Assembly (NCBI GenBank): GCA_946885435.1
Contig: CAMPGL010000005.1
Span: 1-30,280 of the forward strand
Length of the DNA: 30,280 nt
DNA from: an uncultured Brevundimonas sp.
GTDB lineage: Bacteria > Pseudomonadota > Alphaproteobacteria > Caulobacterales > Caulobacteraceae
Reading direction: 5' to 3'
Positions within the stretch are counted from its first letter, which is position 1. Each line of letters begins with the position of its first letter. Positions 24,219-30,280 of the stretch are shown here, piece after piece. Under the pieces are notes generated by a model, which worked only from the letters and a program-made list of their open reading frames with translations, did not search any database and was not told the origin of the DNA. The position numbers and the translations under genes are program-made.

Positions 24219-25683
24219 CGTCAGCGCGGCGCGGATTCCCGCGCTGATGCTGACCTATGACGCCGATCTCGACGTCACGCTCTTCTGTCTCGATCAGTAC
24301 GCCCGGCACTGGCCAGACTGCCCGCTTCGCTTCCTGGCGCCCGTCAACAGCGACGCGGCGCAGGCCAGGCTCATCGCCGAGGCGCCGCCTCAGCTGGACA
24401 TCCAGGCGGTCTCCTCGCCCGGTTCCGTGGGCGCCACCCTTCGGACGCTGCTGGCGCATGCCGGGGATGTCGACTGGATCTACTGGGCCAACGCCGACCG
24501 CTATCCGTACGCCCTCCCCGACCCGGATAGCCTGAGCCAGGTCGTCGCCGCCGTGACAAGCGGCCAGGTCGCCTCCGACGTCCCCGCCGTGCGGCTCACC
24601 CGCTGGCTGGATTCGATCCAGACTGACGATGCTCCACGGTGTTGGGTGGCCGGTCAGTCGTTCCGCTCAGGCCCGTTCGCGCCGTTCGGCTTCTGGCATC
24701 ATCACCTTCTGCGCCGCGAATGGCTGGTCTCGCAGCTGGAGGGCGCTCCCGAAGAGGAGTCCCTCTATGACTTCCATGTCCGCGTGGTCGAGCCGCTCGG
24801 AGCGGACGGGACGCGCGCCCTTATTCCAGACAGCAGCCTGATCAAGTTCGAGGAGCCCATCATCAAGGGCGACCTCACCCTGAACTACCTGTCGCGCCTC
24901 GAACGGCGCGGCCGACCGGTTCCCGAACGCACGGTGCGCCGCGCCACCACGGCCTATGCGTCGCCCCGCATCGCGAAGGACAACCGGTTCTGGGAGAAGG
25001 CCGAGAAGGCCCCGTCCCTCGCCGCGGCCTGGCCTACTGAACCGGTAACCGTGATTTCCTATGGAGGGGTGGGGTCCAAGGCCTTGGTCCGATGGCTGTC
25101 GCAGGCGACGGACCCCGTCCGGCGCTCCCGCGCCCACACTCACCGGCGCATTCCGCCGCCTCGCGTCGGCGCGGCCGATCGTCTCGTCTATGTGTTCGGC
25201 GATCCGCGAGAGGCCGTGCTCTCGATCTTCAATCGGCGCATCGCCCGCCATGAACGCCATGGGTTCGAGCCCGACGGCTCGACGCTCGGACGTGCCGACT
25301 TCGCCATCTGTCACGCGATCAACCTCGAGGCCGATCCGCGTCCCATGACCGAGGCCTGGGACCTTGAGACCTATCTCGATCATGGCGTCGACCTGTTCCG
25401 CCTGCAGGAGCATTTCGACTTCTGGAGATATGCGGACGGCGAGTACCCGATCCTGTTCGTTCGCTACGAGACCCTGGACCGGACCGCGCCGGCGCTGGCT
25501 AAGGCGCTCGGCCTTGAGCGCCCTCCGTTCGAGTTTTCTAAGCGCACGAGCCGGCTTGGGGACCTGGACGCGGACCTCCGGCGAAAGCTGGACGCTCTCT
25601 ACGGAGATTTCGCCGGCGAACTCGCCGCCCTACCGGACCTCTTCGAAGTCCAGGGCACGACAGTTCGGCCTATCGGGGACTGA
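24211..25683 (+). CDS. Unrecognised two-domain protein: glycosyltransferase-like plus sulfotransferase-like
   Basis: I do not recognise this 490-residue protein as a named gene. The N-terminal part (about 8-230) resembles nucleotide-sugar glycosyltransferases: an ALMLTYDADLDVTLFCLDQY opening, a RFLAPVNSD strand, and an acidic WIYWANADRYPYALPD region at 89-104 in the place of a DXD-type motif. The C-terminal part (about 277-490) resembles PAPS sulfotransferases. It has a P-loop-like VTVISYGGVGSKALVRWL at about 279-296, a 3'-phosphate-type VYVFGDPREAVLSIFNRR at 326-343, and later RYETLDRTAPALAKALGL. No membrane segments or signal peptide are seen, so it should be cytoplasmic. The ATG overlaps the parE stop by 8 bases. 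It could decorate a surface polysaccharide or a protein; substrate and activity are unknown, and both domain calls are by eye. Confidence 0.6.
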
Positions 25684-25720
25684 TGCGCCGACTGCTCCGC
25701 TTGCGGATTTGCGGCGCATC
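25682..25720 (+). repeat. Stem-loop at the stop codon of the two-domain gene
   Basis: A perfect 9-bp inverted repeat (25682-25690 with 25712-25720) begins inside the stop codon and encloses a smaller TCCGC/GCGGA stem. There is no T-run, so it is not a standard intrinsic terminator. It may protect or end the parE transcript. Confidence 0.4.
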
Positions 25721-25759
25721 CACAGACGGCCCCAAACTGTCCCCGTTCATCGGCACGTC

Positions 25760-25778
25760 CGCCCCTGCCGCAGGGGCG
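25760..25778. repeat. Hairpin upstream of dnaB
   Basis: A perfect 8-bp inverted repeat (25760-25767 with 25771-25778, 3-base loop) lies 24 bases before dnaB. A GTTAAC palindrome (25794-25799) sits between it and the ATG. No T-run follows on either strand. I see no clear dnaB promoter in this 119-base gap. Confidence 0.4.
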
Positions 25779-25802
25779 TGCGACAGGTAAACCGTTAACG
25801 CC

Positions 25803-27296
25803 ATGAACGCCGCCCTCGCGACCTTGACCTATCCCGCGCCCGAGCCCGTCGGGACCAGCCTGCCTCACAACCTGGAGGCGGAGCAGGCCGTCCTGGGCGC
25901 GATGATGTTCGACAACGCCGTGTCCGAGCGGCTGAACGACAAGCTGCGCGGCCACCACTTTTACGAGCCTTTCCACCAGCGGCTGTTCGACGCCATTGAG
26001 GACCACATCCGCCAGGGCCTGCTGGCTGAACCCACCATCCTGATGGAGCGGTTCAAGCGCGATCCGGCCTTCGAGGAGCTGGGCGGCGTGCGCTACCTCG
26101 CCGACCTCGTCGACCGCGCGCCGCCAGCGGCGCACGCGCCCGACTATGGCCGGCTGGTCTACGACCTGGCGCTGCGCCGCGACTTGATCCGCATCGGCGG
26201 CGAGATCATGAAGGAGGCGCCCAACCCCGAGCGGGACGCCAAGGACCAGATCGAGCTGGCCGAACAGTCGCTCTACACCCTGGCCGAGACGGGGGCGTCC
26301 TCGACGGGCTTCGTGCCCTTCTCTCACGCGCTCGCGGGCGCGGTCGACATGACCGCCGAGGCCTTCCAGCGCGACGGCGGCCTGGCGGGCCTTTCCACCG
26401 GCCTGGTCGATCTCGATCAGAAGCTGGGCGGTCTCTATCCGTCGGACCTGCTGGTGCTCGCCGGCCGTCCCTCGATGGGCAAGACGGCGCTGGCCACCAA
26501 CATCGCCTTCAACGTGGCCCGCAACTACCGCTGGGAGCCCTCGCCGGAGGGCCGCAAGACCGTCTCCGGCGGCGTCGTCGCCTTCTTCTCGCTGGAAATG
26601 AGCGCCGAGCAGCTGGCGCTGCGTATCCTGGCGGATGCGTCGGGCGTGTCGTCCGACCGGCTCCGCAAGGGCGAGATCGACGCCTCCGAGTTCGGCCGCG
26701 TCCGCGACGCCGCCATCGAGATCGGCGAGGCGCCCCTGTTCATCGACGCCACCGGCGGCCTGCCGATCGGCAAGCTGGCCGCTCGCGCGCGCCGCCTGAA
26801 GCGGGCCGAGCACGGGCTCGACCTCATCGTCATCGACTACCTGCAGCTGGCGACCGCCGGAGGCGGCGACGGCGGCGGCCGGCGCGACATGAACCGGGTG
26901 CAGGAGGTCTCCGAGATCACCCAGAGCCTGAAGGCGCTCGCCAAGGAACTGAACGTCCCGGTCATCGCCCTGTCGCAGCTGTCGCGTCAGGTCGAGAACC
27001 GCGAGGACAAGCGGCCCCAGCTGTCGGACCTGCGCGAATCCGGCTCGATCGAGCAGGACGCGGACGTCGTCATGTTCGTCTATCGCGAGAGCTACTACCT
27101 CGGCCGCTCGGAGCCGCGCGAGGGGTCCGAGGACCACCTCAAGTGGCAGCAGGAGATGGATGAGGTCCGCGGCAAGGCCGAGGTCATTATCGGCAAGCAG
27201 CGTCACGGCCCGATCGGAACCGTGAAGGTCAGCTTCGACGAGAACACCACCCGGTTCGGCAACCTGGCCCAACCCGGCCGCTACGAGCCGCGCTGA
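25803..27296 (+). CDS. dnaB: Replicative DNA helicase DnaB
   Basis: The 497-residue hexameric helicase unwinds the replication fork 5'-3' and contacts primase and the clamp loader. The N-terminal domain begins after a short variable leader with LPHNLEAEQAVLGAMMFDN (about 20-38). The RecA-like domain has Walker A GRPSMGKTA (221-229), then FFSLEMSAEQLALRILA, Walker B LIVIDYLQL (about 340), the sensor region VPVIALSQLSRQVE, and the SGSIEQDADVVMFVYR segment. An insertion after Walker A (YRWEPSPEGRKTVSG) is, as far as I recall, common in alphaproteobacterial DnaB. There is no intein. It follows parE and the GT/sulfotransferase-like gene on the same strand after 119 bases, and converges on the NDUFS4-type gene. 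Confidence 0.96.
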   Translation: MNAALATLTYPAPEPVGTSLPHNLEAEQAVLGAMMFDNAVSERLNDKLRGHHFYEPFHQRLFDAIEDHIRQGLLAEPTILMERFKRDPAFEELGGVRYLADLVDRAPPAAHAPDYGRLVYDLALRRDLIRIGGEIMKEAPNPERDAKDQIELAEQSLYTLAETGASSTGFVPFSHALAGAVDMTAEAFQRDGGLAGLSTGLVDLDQKLGGLYPSDLLVLAGRPSMGKTALATNIAFNVARNYRWEPSPEGRKTVSGGVVAFFSLEMSAEQLALRILADASGVSSDRLRKGEIDASEFGRVRDAAIEIGEAPLFIDATGGLPIGKLAARARRLKRAEHGLDLIVIDYLQLATAGGGDGGGRRDMNRVQEVSEITQSLKALAKELNVPVIALSQLSRQVENREDKRPQLSDLRESGSIEQDADVVMFVYRESYYLGRSEPREGSEDHLKWQQEMDEVRGKAEVIIGKQRHGPIGTVKVSFDENTTRFGNLAQPGRYEPR

Positions 27297-27315
27297 TCGG
27301 GTCCAAGCAGGCGGG

Positions 27316-27621
27316 TCAGTGGGTCCAGGGGACCTTGCGATTCGTCGCGAAGTTGTCGGCGTAAGCCTTGATGATCACAGGCGCTTCGTGCGGCTCGTAC
27401 ACCCGGAACGGGATGCCGTGCTTCTCGGCGTAGGCGACGGCTTCGGCCTGGGTGTCGAACTTCAGCCGGATCTGACCATTCATGTCGCGCGAGCTCGACC
27501 ACCCCATCAGCGGATCGGGCGTCCGGGCCGACGCAGGTTCGAACTCCAGCGTCCAGGCCTGGGTCTTGGCCTTGCCGGACTGCATGGCGGTCTTGGCGGG
27601 GCGGTAGATGCGCGCGAGCAT
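27316..27621 (-). CDS. NADH dehydrogenase accessory subunit, NDUFS4 type
   Basis: The 101-residue protein matches the ETC complex I subunit (NDUFS4/AQDQ) family: [18 protein letters not shown] at the N-terminus, TLEFEP, then [20 protein letters not shown] and [20 protein letters not shown] with a PWTH end. In alphaproteobacteria and mitochondria this small peripheral subunit stabilises the NADH-oxidising arm of Complex I. It is encoded away from the nuo operon, as is common. It lies 26 bases downstream of tRNA-Pro on the same strand and converges on dnaB, with 19 bases between stops. Confidence 0.92.
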   Translation of the reverse strand: MLARIYRPAKTAMQSGKAKTQAWTLEFEPASARTPDPLMGWSSSRDMNGQIRLKFDTQAEAVAYAEKHGIPFRVYEPHEAPVIIKAYADNFATNRKVPWTH

Positions 27622-27647
27622 GCGTTTTCGTCTCCGTCGTTCACCGA

Positions 27648-27724
27648 TGGTCGGGGCGGCAGGATTCGAACCTGCGACCCTCTGCTCCCAAAGCAGATGC
27701 GCTACCAGGCTGCGCTACACCCCG
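27648..27724 (-). tRNA. tRNA-Pro (anticodon TGG)
   Basis: A 77-nt cloverleaf reads on the minus strand. The acceptor stem is CGGGGTG/CGCCCCG with one G-U pair, the D arm is GCGCAGCCTGGTAGCGC, the anticodon stem-loop is TCTGC-TTTGGGA-GCAGA with anticodon TGG, and the T arm is GCAGG-TTCGAAT-CCTGC. The 3' CCA is encoded. TGG decodes CCA and, by wobble, other Pro codons. It is 45 bases after the DUF192 stop with no clear promoter of its own, so it is probably co-transcribed. Confidence 0.97.
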
Positions 27725-27769
27725 GGTCCTTCGGCGGATGCGCCTTCTGCCACGCGGCGCGGGCCGCCG

Positions 27770-28246
27770 CTAGCGGCTTTGGAAGAACGGGTGGATCACC
27801 TGGTCGCCGGGATCGGCGCTGATCTCGGCGGCGCGGCCGCCACGCAGTTCCAGCACGCCCGTGGCCGGCCCGTTCGAGGGGATAGAGGTCTCGGAATAGG
27901 GCGTCGTGTTGCGCGCGATCGAGACGATGCGTCCGTCGGCGCCGATGTAGATGATGTCCAGGGAACTGGGCGTGTTGCGCATCCAGAAGGAGCGCTCCTG
28001 CGAATCCGGGAACTGGAACAGCATGCCGCGGTCATCCGCCAGGGGCGGACGGAACATCAGGCCGCGCTCGCGCTCGGCGTTGTCGTCGGCGATCTCGACC
28101 TGAAAGCTGTGCCGGCCGGTGTCGGTGACGACGGTCAGGGGTTCCAGCCCCGGCTCGAGCTCCGGCTCGTCGCCGCCGCTGGCGCAGGCGGCCAGGGCGA
28201 ACGCGGTCAGAACGGGCGCGAACTTGAACATGCCGATCCCGGCCAT
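27770..28246 (-). CDS. DUF192 lipoprotein
   Basis: The 158-residue protein has a signal peptide ending in ALAACASGG (lipidated Cys at about 21), an acidic linker ([11 protein letters not shown]), then a DUF192 domain: [59 protein letters not shown] and [15 protein letters not shown]192 proteins are small secreted or anchored proteins of unknown function. ATG-28246 has GGAGG four bases upstream; an internal ATG at 28231 is an alternative. It follows the cold-shock gene by 25 bases and precedes tRNA-Pro, so these form a likely transcription unit. Confidence 0.88.
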   Translation of the reverse strand: MAGIGMFKFAPVLTAFALAACASGGDEPELEPGLEPLTVVTDTGRHSFQVEIADDNAERERGLMFRPPLADDRGMLFQFPDSQERSFWMRNTPSSLDIIYIGADGRIVSIARNTTPYSETSIPSNGPATGVLELRGGRAAEISADPGDQVIHPFFQSR

Positions 28247-28271
28247 GGGACCTCCGTGGAACTGGGCGCCG

Positions 28272-28856
28272 TCAGGCCGGCGCGATCTCCGCCACCACCA
28301 GGCCCTTGGGCCCTCGGGCGAACCGGACTTCCACTTCCTCCCCCGGCTGCAGATCGTCAAGCCCGCAGCGCCGCAGGGTCTCGATGTGGACGAAGATGTC
28401 CCCATCCTGCCCGTCGCGCACGACGAAGCCATAACCCTTGGAGCGGTTGAACCACTTGACCTTGACGCGTTCCGACGGGCCATCGAAGGCCTCCGGCGCG
28501 GCGCGCCGCGGCCGCGCGCTCGGAAAGCCGCCCCGCTCCCGCTTCAGGCCCTCGTAACCCGGCGTGCGCAGCTGCGGACCGTCGGCGGGCCCTTCCTCCA
28601 GCGACACCACCGTGGAGACCTGCCAGCCCTTGGGGCGGCGCACCACGTCGCAGACGATCAACGAGCCCTCGGCCGCAGAATCGCGCCCGCTGTCACGCAG
28701 CGAGGTCACGTGCAGCAGCACGTCCTTGAGATCGGTTTGGGTAGGATCGTCCGGGACGATAAAGCCATAGCCCTTGCCCGGATCGAACCACTTGACCCGG
28801 CCATGGATGCGCACGCCCGACTCGGCGTCCGCCTCTTCGTAATCTAGCCCCGACAT
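28272..28856 (-). CDS. Double cold-shock-domain protein
   Basis: The 194-residue protein carries two cold-shock domains, an arrangement common in alphaproteobacteria. Domain 1 (about 15-85) has [19 protein letters not shown] and VLLHVTSL; domain 2 (about 128-192) has [19 protein letters not shown] and [13 protein letters not shown]. Both RNP1 (KGYGF) and RNP2 (VLLHV, IFVHI) motifs are present, so single-stranded RNA/DNA binding is expected. An Arg/Pro-rich linker joins them. The ATG at 28856 ([10 protein letters not shown]) is preferred over an upstream in-frame start that would add Arg-rich leader sequence. A 113-base gap to tRNA-Glu holds a GGGCTG/CAGCCC hairpin and T-rich stretches, possibly a cold-responsive leader. 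Confidence 0.9.
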   Translation of the reverse strand: MSGLDYEEADAESGVRIHGRVKWFDPGKGYGFIVPDDPTQTDLKDVLLHVTSLRDSGRDSAAEGSLIVCDVVRRPKGWQVSTVVSLEEGPADGPQLRTPGYEGLKRERGGFPSARPRRAAPEAFDGPSERVKVKWFNRSKGYGFVVRDGQDGDIFVHIETLRRCGLDDLQPGEEVEVRFARGPKGLVVAEIAPA

Positions 28857-28969
28857 AGTCCTTCTCGCCCCAAGCCCGATGGGCTCGGAACGGAGCATAA
28901 CACGGTTTCAGGGCTGCTGGCACAGCCCCAAAAATCAGCGTTTTATTTTCGGGAGATGATTGCCCGCGG

Positions 28970-29044
28970 TGGCAGTCCCTAGGGGAATCGAACCCCTCTT
29001 TTCAGGTTGAAAACCTGACGTCCTAACCGATAGACGAAGGGACC
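28970..29044 (-). tRNA. tRNA-Glu (anticodon TTC)
   Basis: A 75-nt cloverleaf reads on the minus strand. The acceptor stem is GGTCCCT/AGGGACT with a terminal G-U pair, the D arm is GTCTATCGGTTAGGAC, the anticodon stem-loop is TCAGG-TTTTCAA-CCTGA (TTC), and the T arm is GAGGGG-TTCGATT-CCCCT. The discriminator is G, and CCA is encoded. A strong candidate promoter lies just upstream. Confidence 0.97.
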
Positions 29045-29062
29045 ACTCGGCCGCGGACGGGC

Positions 29063-29091
29063 GATATAGCCGCCTCCCCGGACGGGTGCAA
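29063..29091 (-). promoter_or_regulatory. Promoter of tRNA-Glu
   Basis: TTGCAC (29086-29091) and TATATC (29063-29068) are separated by 17 bases on the minus strand. The -10 in context, GCTATATC, matches the Caulobacter housekeeping element GCTANAWC at all eight positions. The start would be about 12 bases before the tRNA. Confidence 0.75.
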
Positions 29092-29110
29092 GCCCCGCCT
29101 GACGTGGAAT

Positions 29111-30280
29111 TCAGCCGATCCGACGAGGGTCGTGGGCGTCGTGGATTTCGAACTGGACCCCGCGCCGGCCGTTCCAGTCGTCGGCCTTCAGGACCCCCGC
29201 CAGATCCAGCGATCCATTGGCGCCCAAAAGGGTTTCCCCCAGGGGCGTCTCGGCCGCCCGCCAGGCGATGGCCTTCAGCGACGCGCCGTCCGGATCGGTC
29301 AGCCGGCAGGCGATATGGCCGCCGTTCAGAACCCGGATGTCGCGCGGCAGCACGCCCGACACCGCGAACACCGGCTCGACGTTGCCAGGCCCGAAGGGCG
29401 CCAGCCGATCGAAGCTTTCCAGCAGCGCACGGTCCGCGCCGCGCGCCGTGATCAGGACGTCGATCTCCAGCGCGTCCTCCTCGAGGGCCGTACTGGTCTC
29501 TTGGGACAGCCGCGCCTCCAGGAAGGCGCGCAGCTCAGGCAGAAGGTCGGCCTTCACCGTCAGGCCCGCGGCCATGGCGTGGCCGCCGCCGGCCAGGAGC
29601 AGACCCTCGTCGAACGCCGCCTGCACCGCACGGCCCAGGTTCACGCCCGCGATCGAGCGGCCCGAGCCCTTGCCGACGCCCGTGGCTAGATCGATCCCGA
29701 CCACGATCACCGGCCGACGCCAGCGCTCCTTCAGCCGCCCGGCCACCACCCCGATGACGCCCGGATGCCAGCCCTCGCCCGCCGCCAGGATCAGCGGGCC
29801 TTCGGTGGAATGGTTGCTCCCGCGCTCGATCATCAGGGCGCAGGCCTCGGTGACCTCCTTTTCGACCTCGCGGCGCGTGGCGTTCAGCGCGTTCAGCTGC
29901 TCGGCCAGGTCGCGCGCCTCGTCCGGATCGTCGGTGGCCAGGAGTCGCGCGCCGAGGTCCGAGCGCCCCACCCTGCCCCCCGCGTTGATTCGCGGTCCGA
30001 GGATGAATCCCGCATGGAACGGCGTGGCCGCGGTCAGGGGCGATTGCGCCGCCTCCATCAGGGCGGAAACCCCGACGTTGCTCCAGGTCGACATCACCTT
30101 CAGGCCCAGCGACGCCAGAGCCCGATTGAACCCGGTCAGGCTGGTGACGTCGCAGAAGGCGCCCAGCGCCGCCAGGTCCAGCCACTGGCGCAGGTCCGGT
30201 TCTGGCCGGTCGGCGAACAGGCCGCGCCGGCGCGCCTCGCGGTTCAGAGCCGCCAGCAGGACGAACACCACACCCGCCGC
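29111..30280 (-). CDS. recJ: Single-stranded-DNA exonuclease RecJ, C-terminal part (gene runs off the window)
   Basis: About 389 residues of RecJ are present; the N-terminal DHH catalytic motifs lie beyond base 30280. RecJ degrades single-stranded DNA 5'-3' in recombinational repair and mismatch repair. Visible RecJ landmarks are LRQWLDLAALGAFCDVTSL, then GFILGPRINAGGRVGRSDLG, EGWHPGVIGVVAGRLKER, and the DHHA1 motif GGGHAMAAGLTV. The OB-fold region that follows contains FDRLAPFGPGNVEPVFAVSG. The C-terminus ends RGVQFEIHDAHDP. The tRNA-Glu gene with its own promoter follows by 66 bases. Confidence 0.95.
   Translation of the reverse strand, partial: AAGVVFVLLAALNREARRRGLFADRPEPDLRQWLDLAALGAFCDVTSLTGFNRALASLGLKVMSTWSNVGVSALMEAAQSPLTAATPFHAGFILGPRINAGGRVGRSDLGARLLATDDPDEARDLAEQLNALNATRREVEKEVTEACALMIERGSNHSTEGPLILAAGEGWHPGVIGVVAGRLKERWRRPVIVVGIDLATGVGKGSGRSIAGVNLGRAVQAAFDEGLLLAGGGHAMAAGLTVKADLLPELRAFLEARLSQETSTALEEDALEIDVLITARGADRALLESFDRLAPFGPGNVEPVFAVSGVLPRDIRVLNGGHIACRLTDPDGASLKAIAWRAAETPLGETLLGANGSLDLAGVLKADDWNGRRGVQFEIHDAHDPRRIG

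Noticed and set aside
25715..25723. DnaA-box-like GCATCCACA upstream of dnaB
   Set aside because: It has two mismatches to TTATCCACA, is a single copy, and lies within the arm of a hairpin. Too weak to call.
26525..26833. Minus-strand open frame inside dnaB
   Set aside because: Ser/Arg-rich shadow of dnaB codons, with no start signal.

Overview
The window looks like chromosomal core sequence from a GC-rich alphaproteobacterium of the order Caulobacterales, with a Brevundimonas- or Caulobacter-like gene content. The evidence is a fliF-fliG-fliH(flbE)-fliN-flbD-flhA flagellar operon with a FlbD-type activator, a near-consensus CtrA box and GANTC (CcrM) sites ahead of fliF, Caulobacter-style promoters (GCTANAWC-type -10), and several TTG/GTG starts. 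I see no phage, insertion sequence, CRISPR array or other clear sign of recent transfer. Genus is an inference from gene content only.

Layout. (1) 1-1041, minus strand: the start of rpsD (S4), its promoter and leader hairpin, and trmJ. (2) 1049-4015, minus strand: a three-gene two-component cassette of a CHASE3 histidine kinase, a single-domain response regulator and a receiver-HisKA_2 kinase, with overlapping stops and starts. (3) 4098-12113, minus strand: the early flagellar operon in transcription order fliF, fliG, fliH, fliN, flbD, a class A beta-lactamase gene, flhA. The MS ring, switch, export gate and the sigma-54 activator are therefore made together, and an apparently intact beta-lactamase lipoprotein gene is translationally embedded between the last two. 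(4) 12215-18329: metabolic and repair genes, namely a leucine-dehydrogenase-family enzyme; a DUF3253 / Fe-S uracil-DNA glycosylase / lipoprotein hydrolase operon; a PaaI-type thioesterase; a DUF1275 membrane protein; a glutathione S-transferase; and a CNT nucleoside transporter. (5) 18385-19695: an rplK-rplA operon with its own promoter, a leader hairpin and a strong intrinsic terminator. (6) 19781-22055: an internally duplicated DUF2061 membrane protein, a DUF2332 protein and rlmE. (7) 22126-27296, plus strand: parE, an overlapping unrecognised two-domain gene (glycosyltransferase-like plus sulfotransferase-like) and dnaB. (8) 27316-30280, minus strand: an NDUFS4-type Complex I subunit, tRNA-Pro(TGG), a DUF192 lipoprotein, a double cold-shock protein, tRNA-Glu(TTC) with a clear promoter, and the 3' part of recJ.

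The most unusual items are the beta-lactamase inside the fliF operon, the GT/sulfotransferase-like fusion coupled to parE, and the paired GANTC sites immediately upstream of parE and fliF, which suggest cell-cycle (CtrA/CcrM/GcrA) control. No intergenic stretch exceeds about 220 bases. All functional statements rest on reading motifs by eye, because no search could be run.
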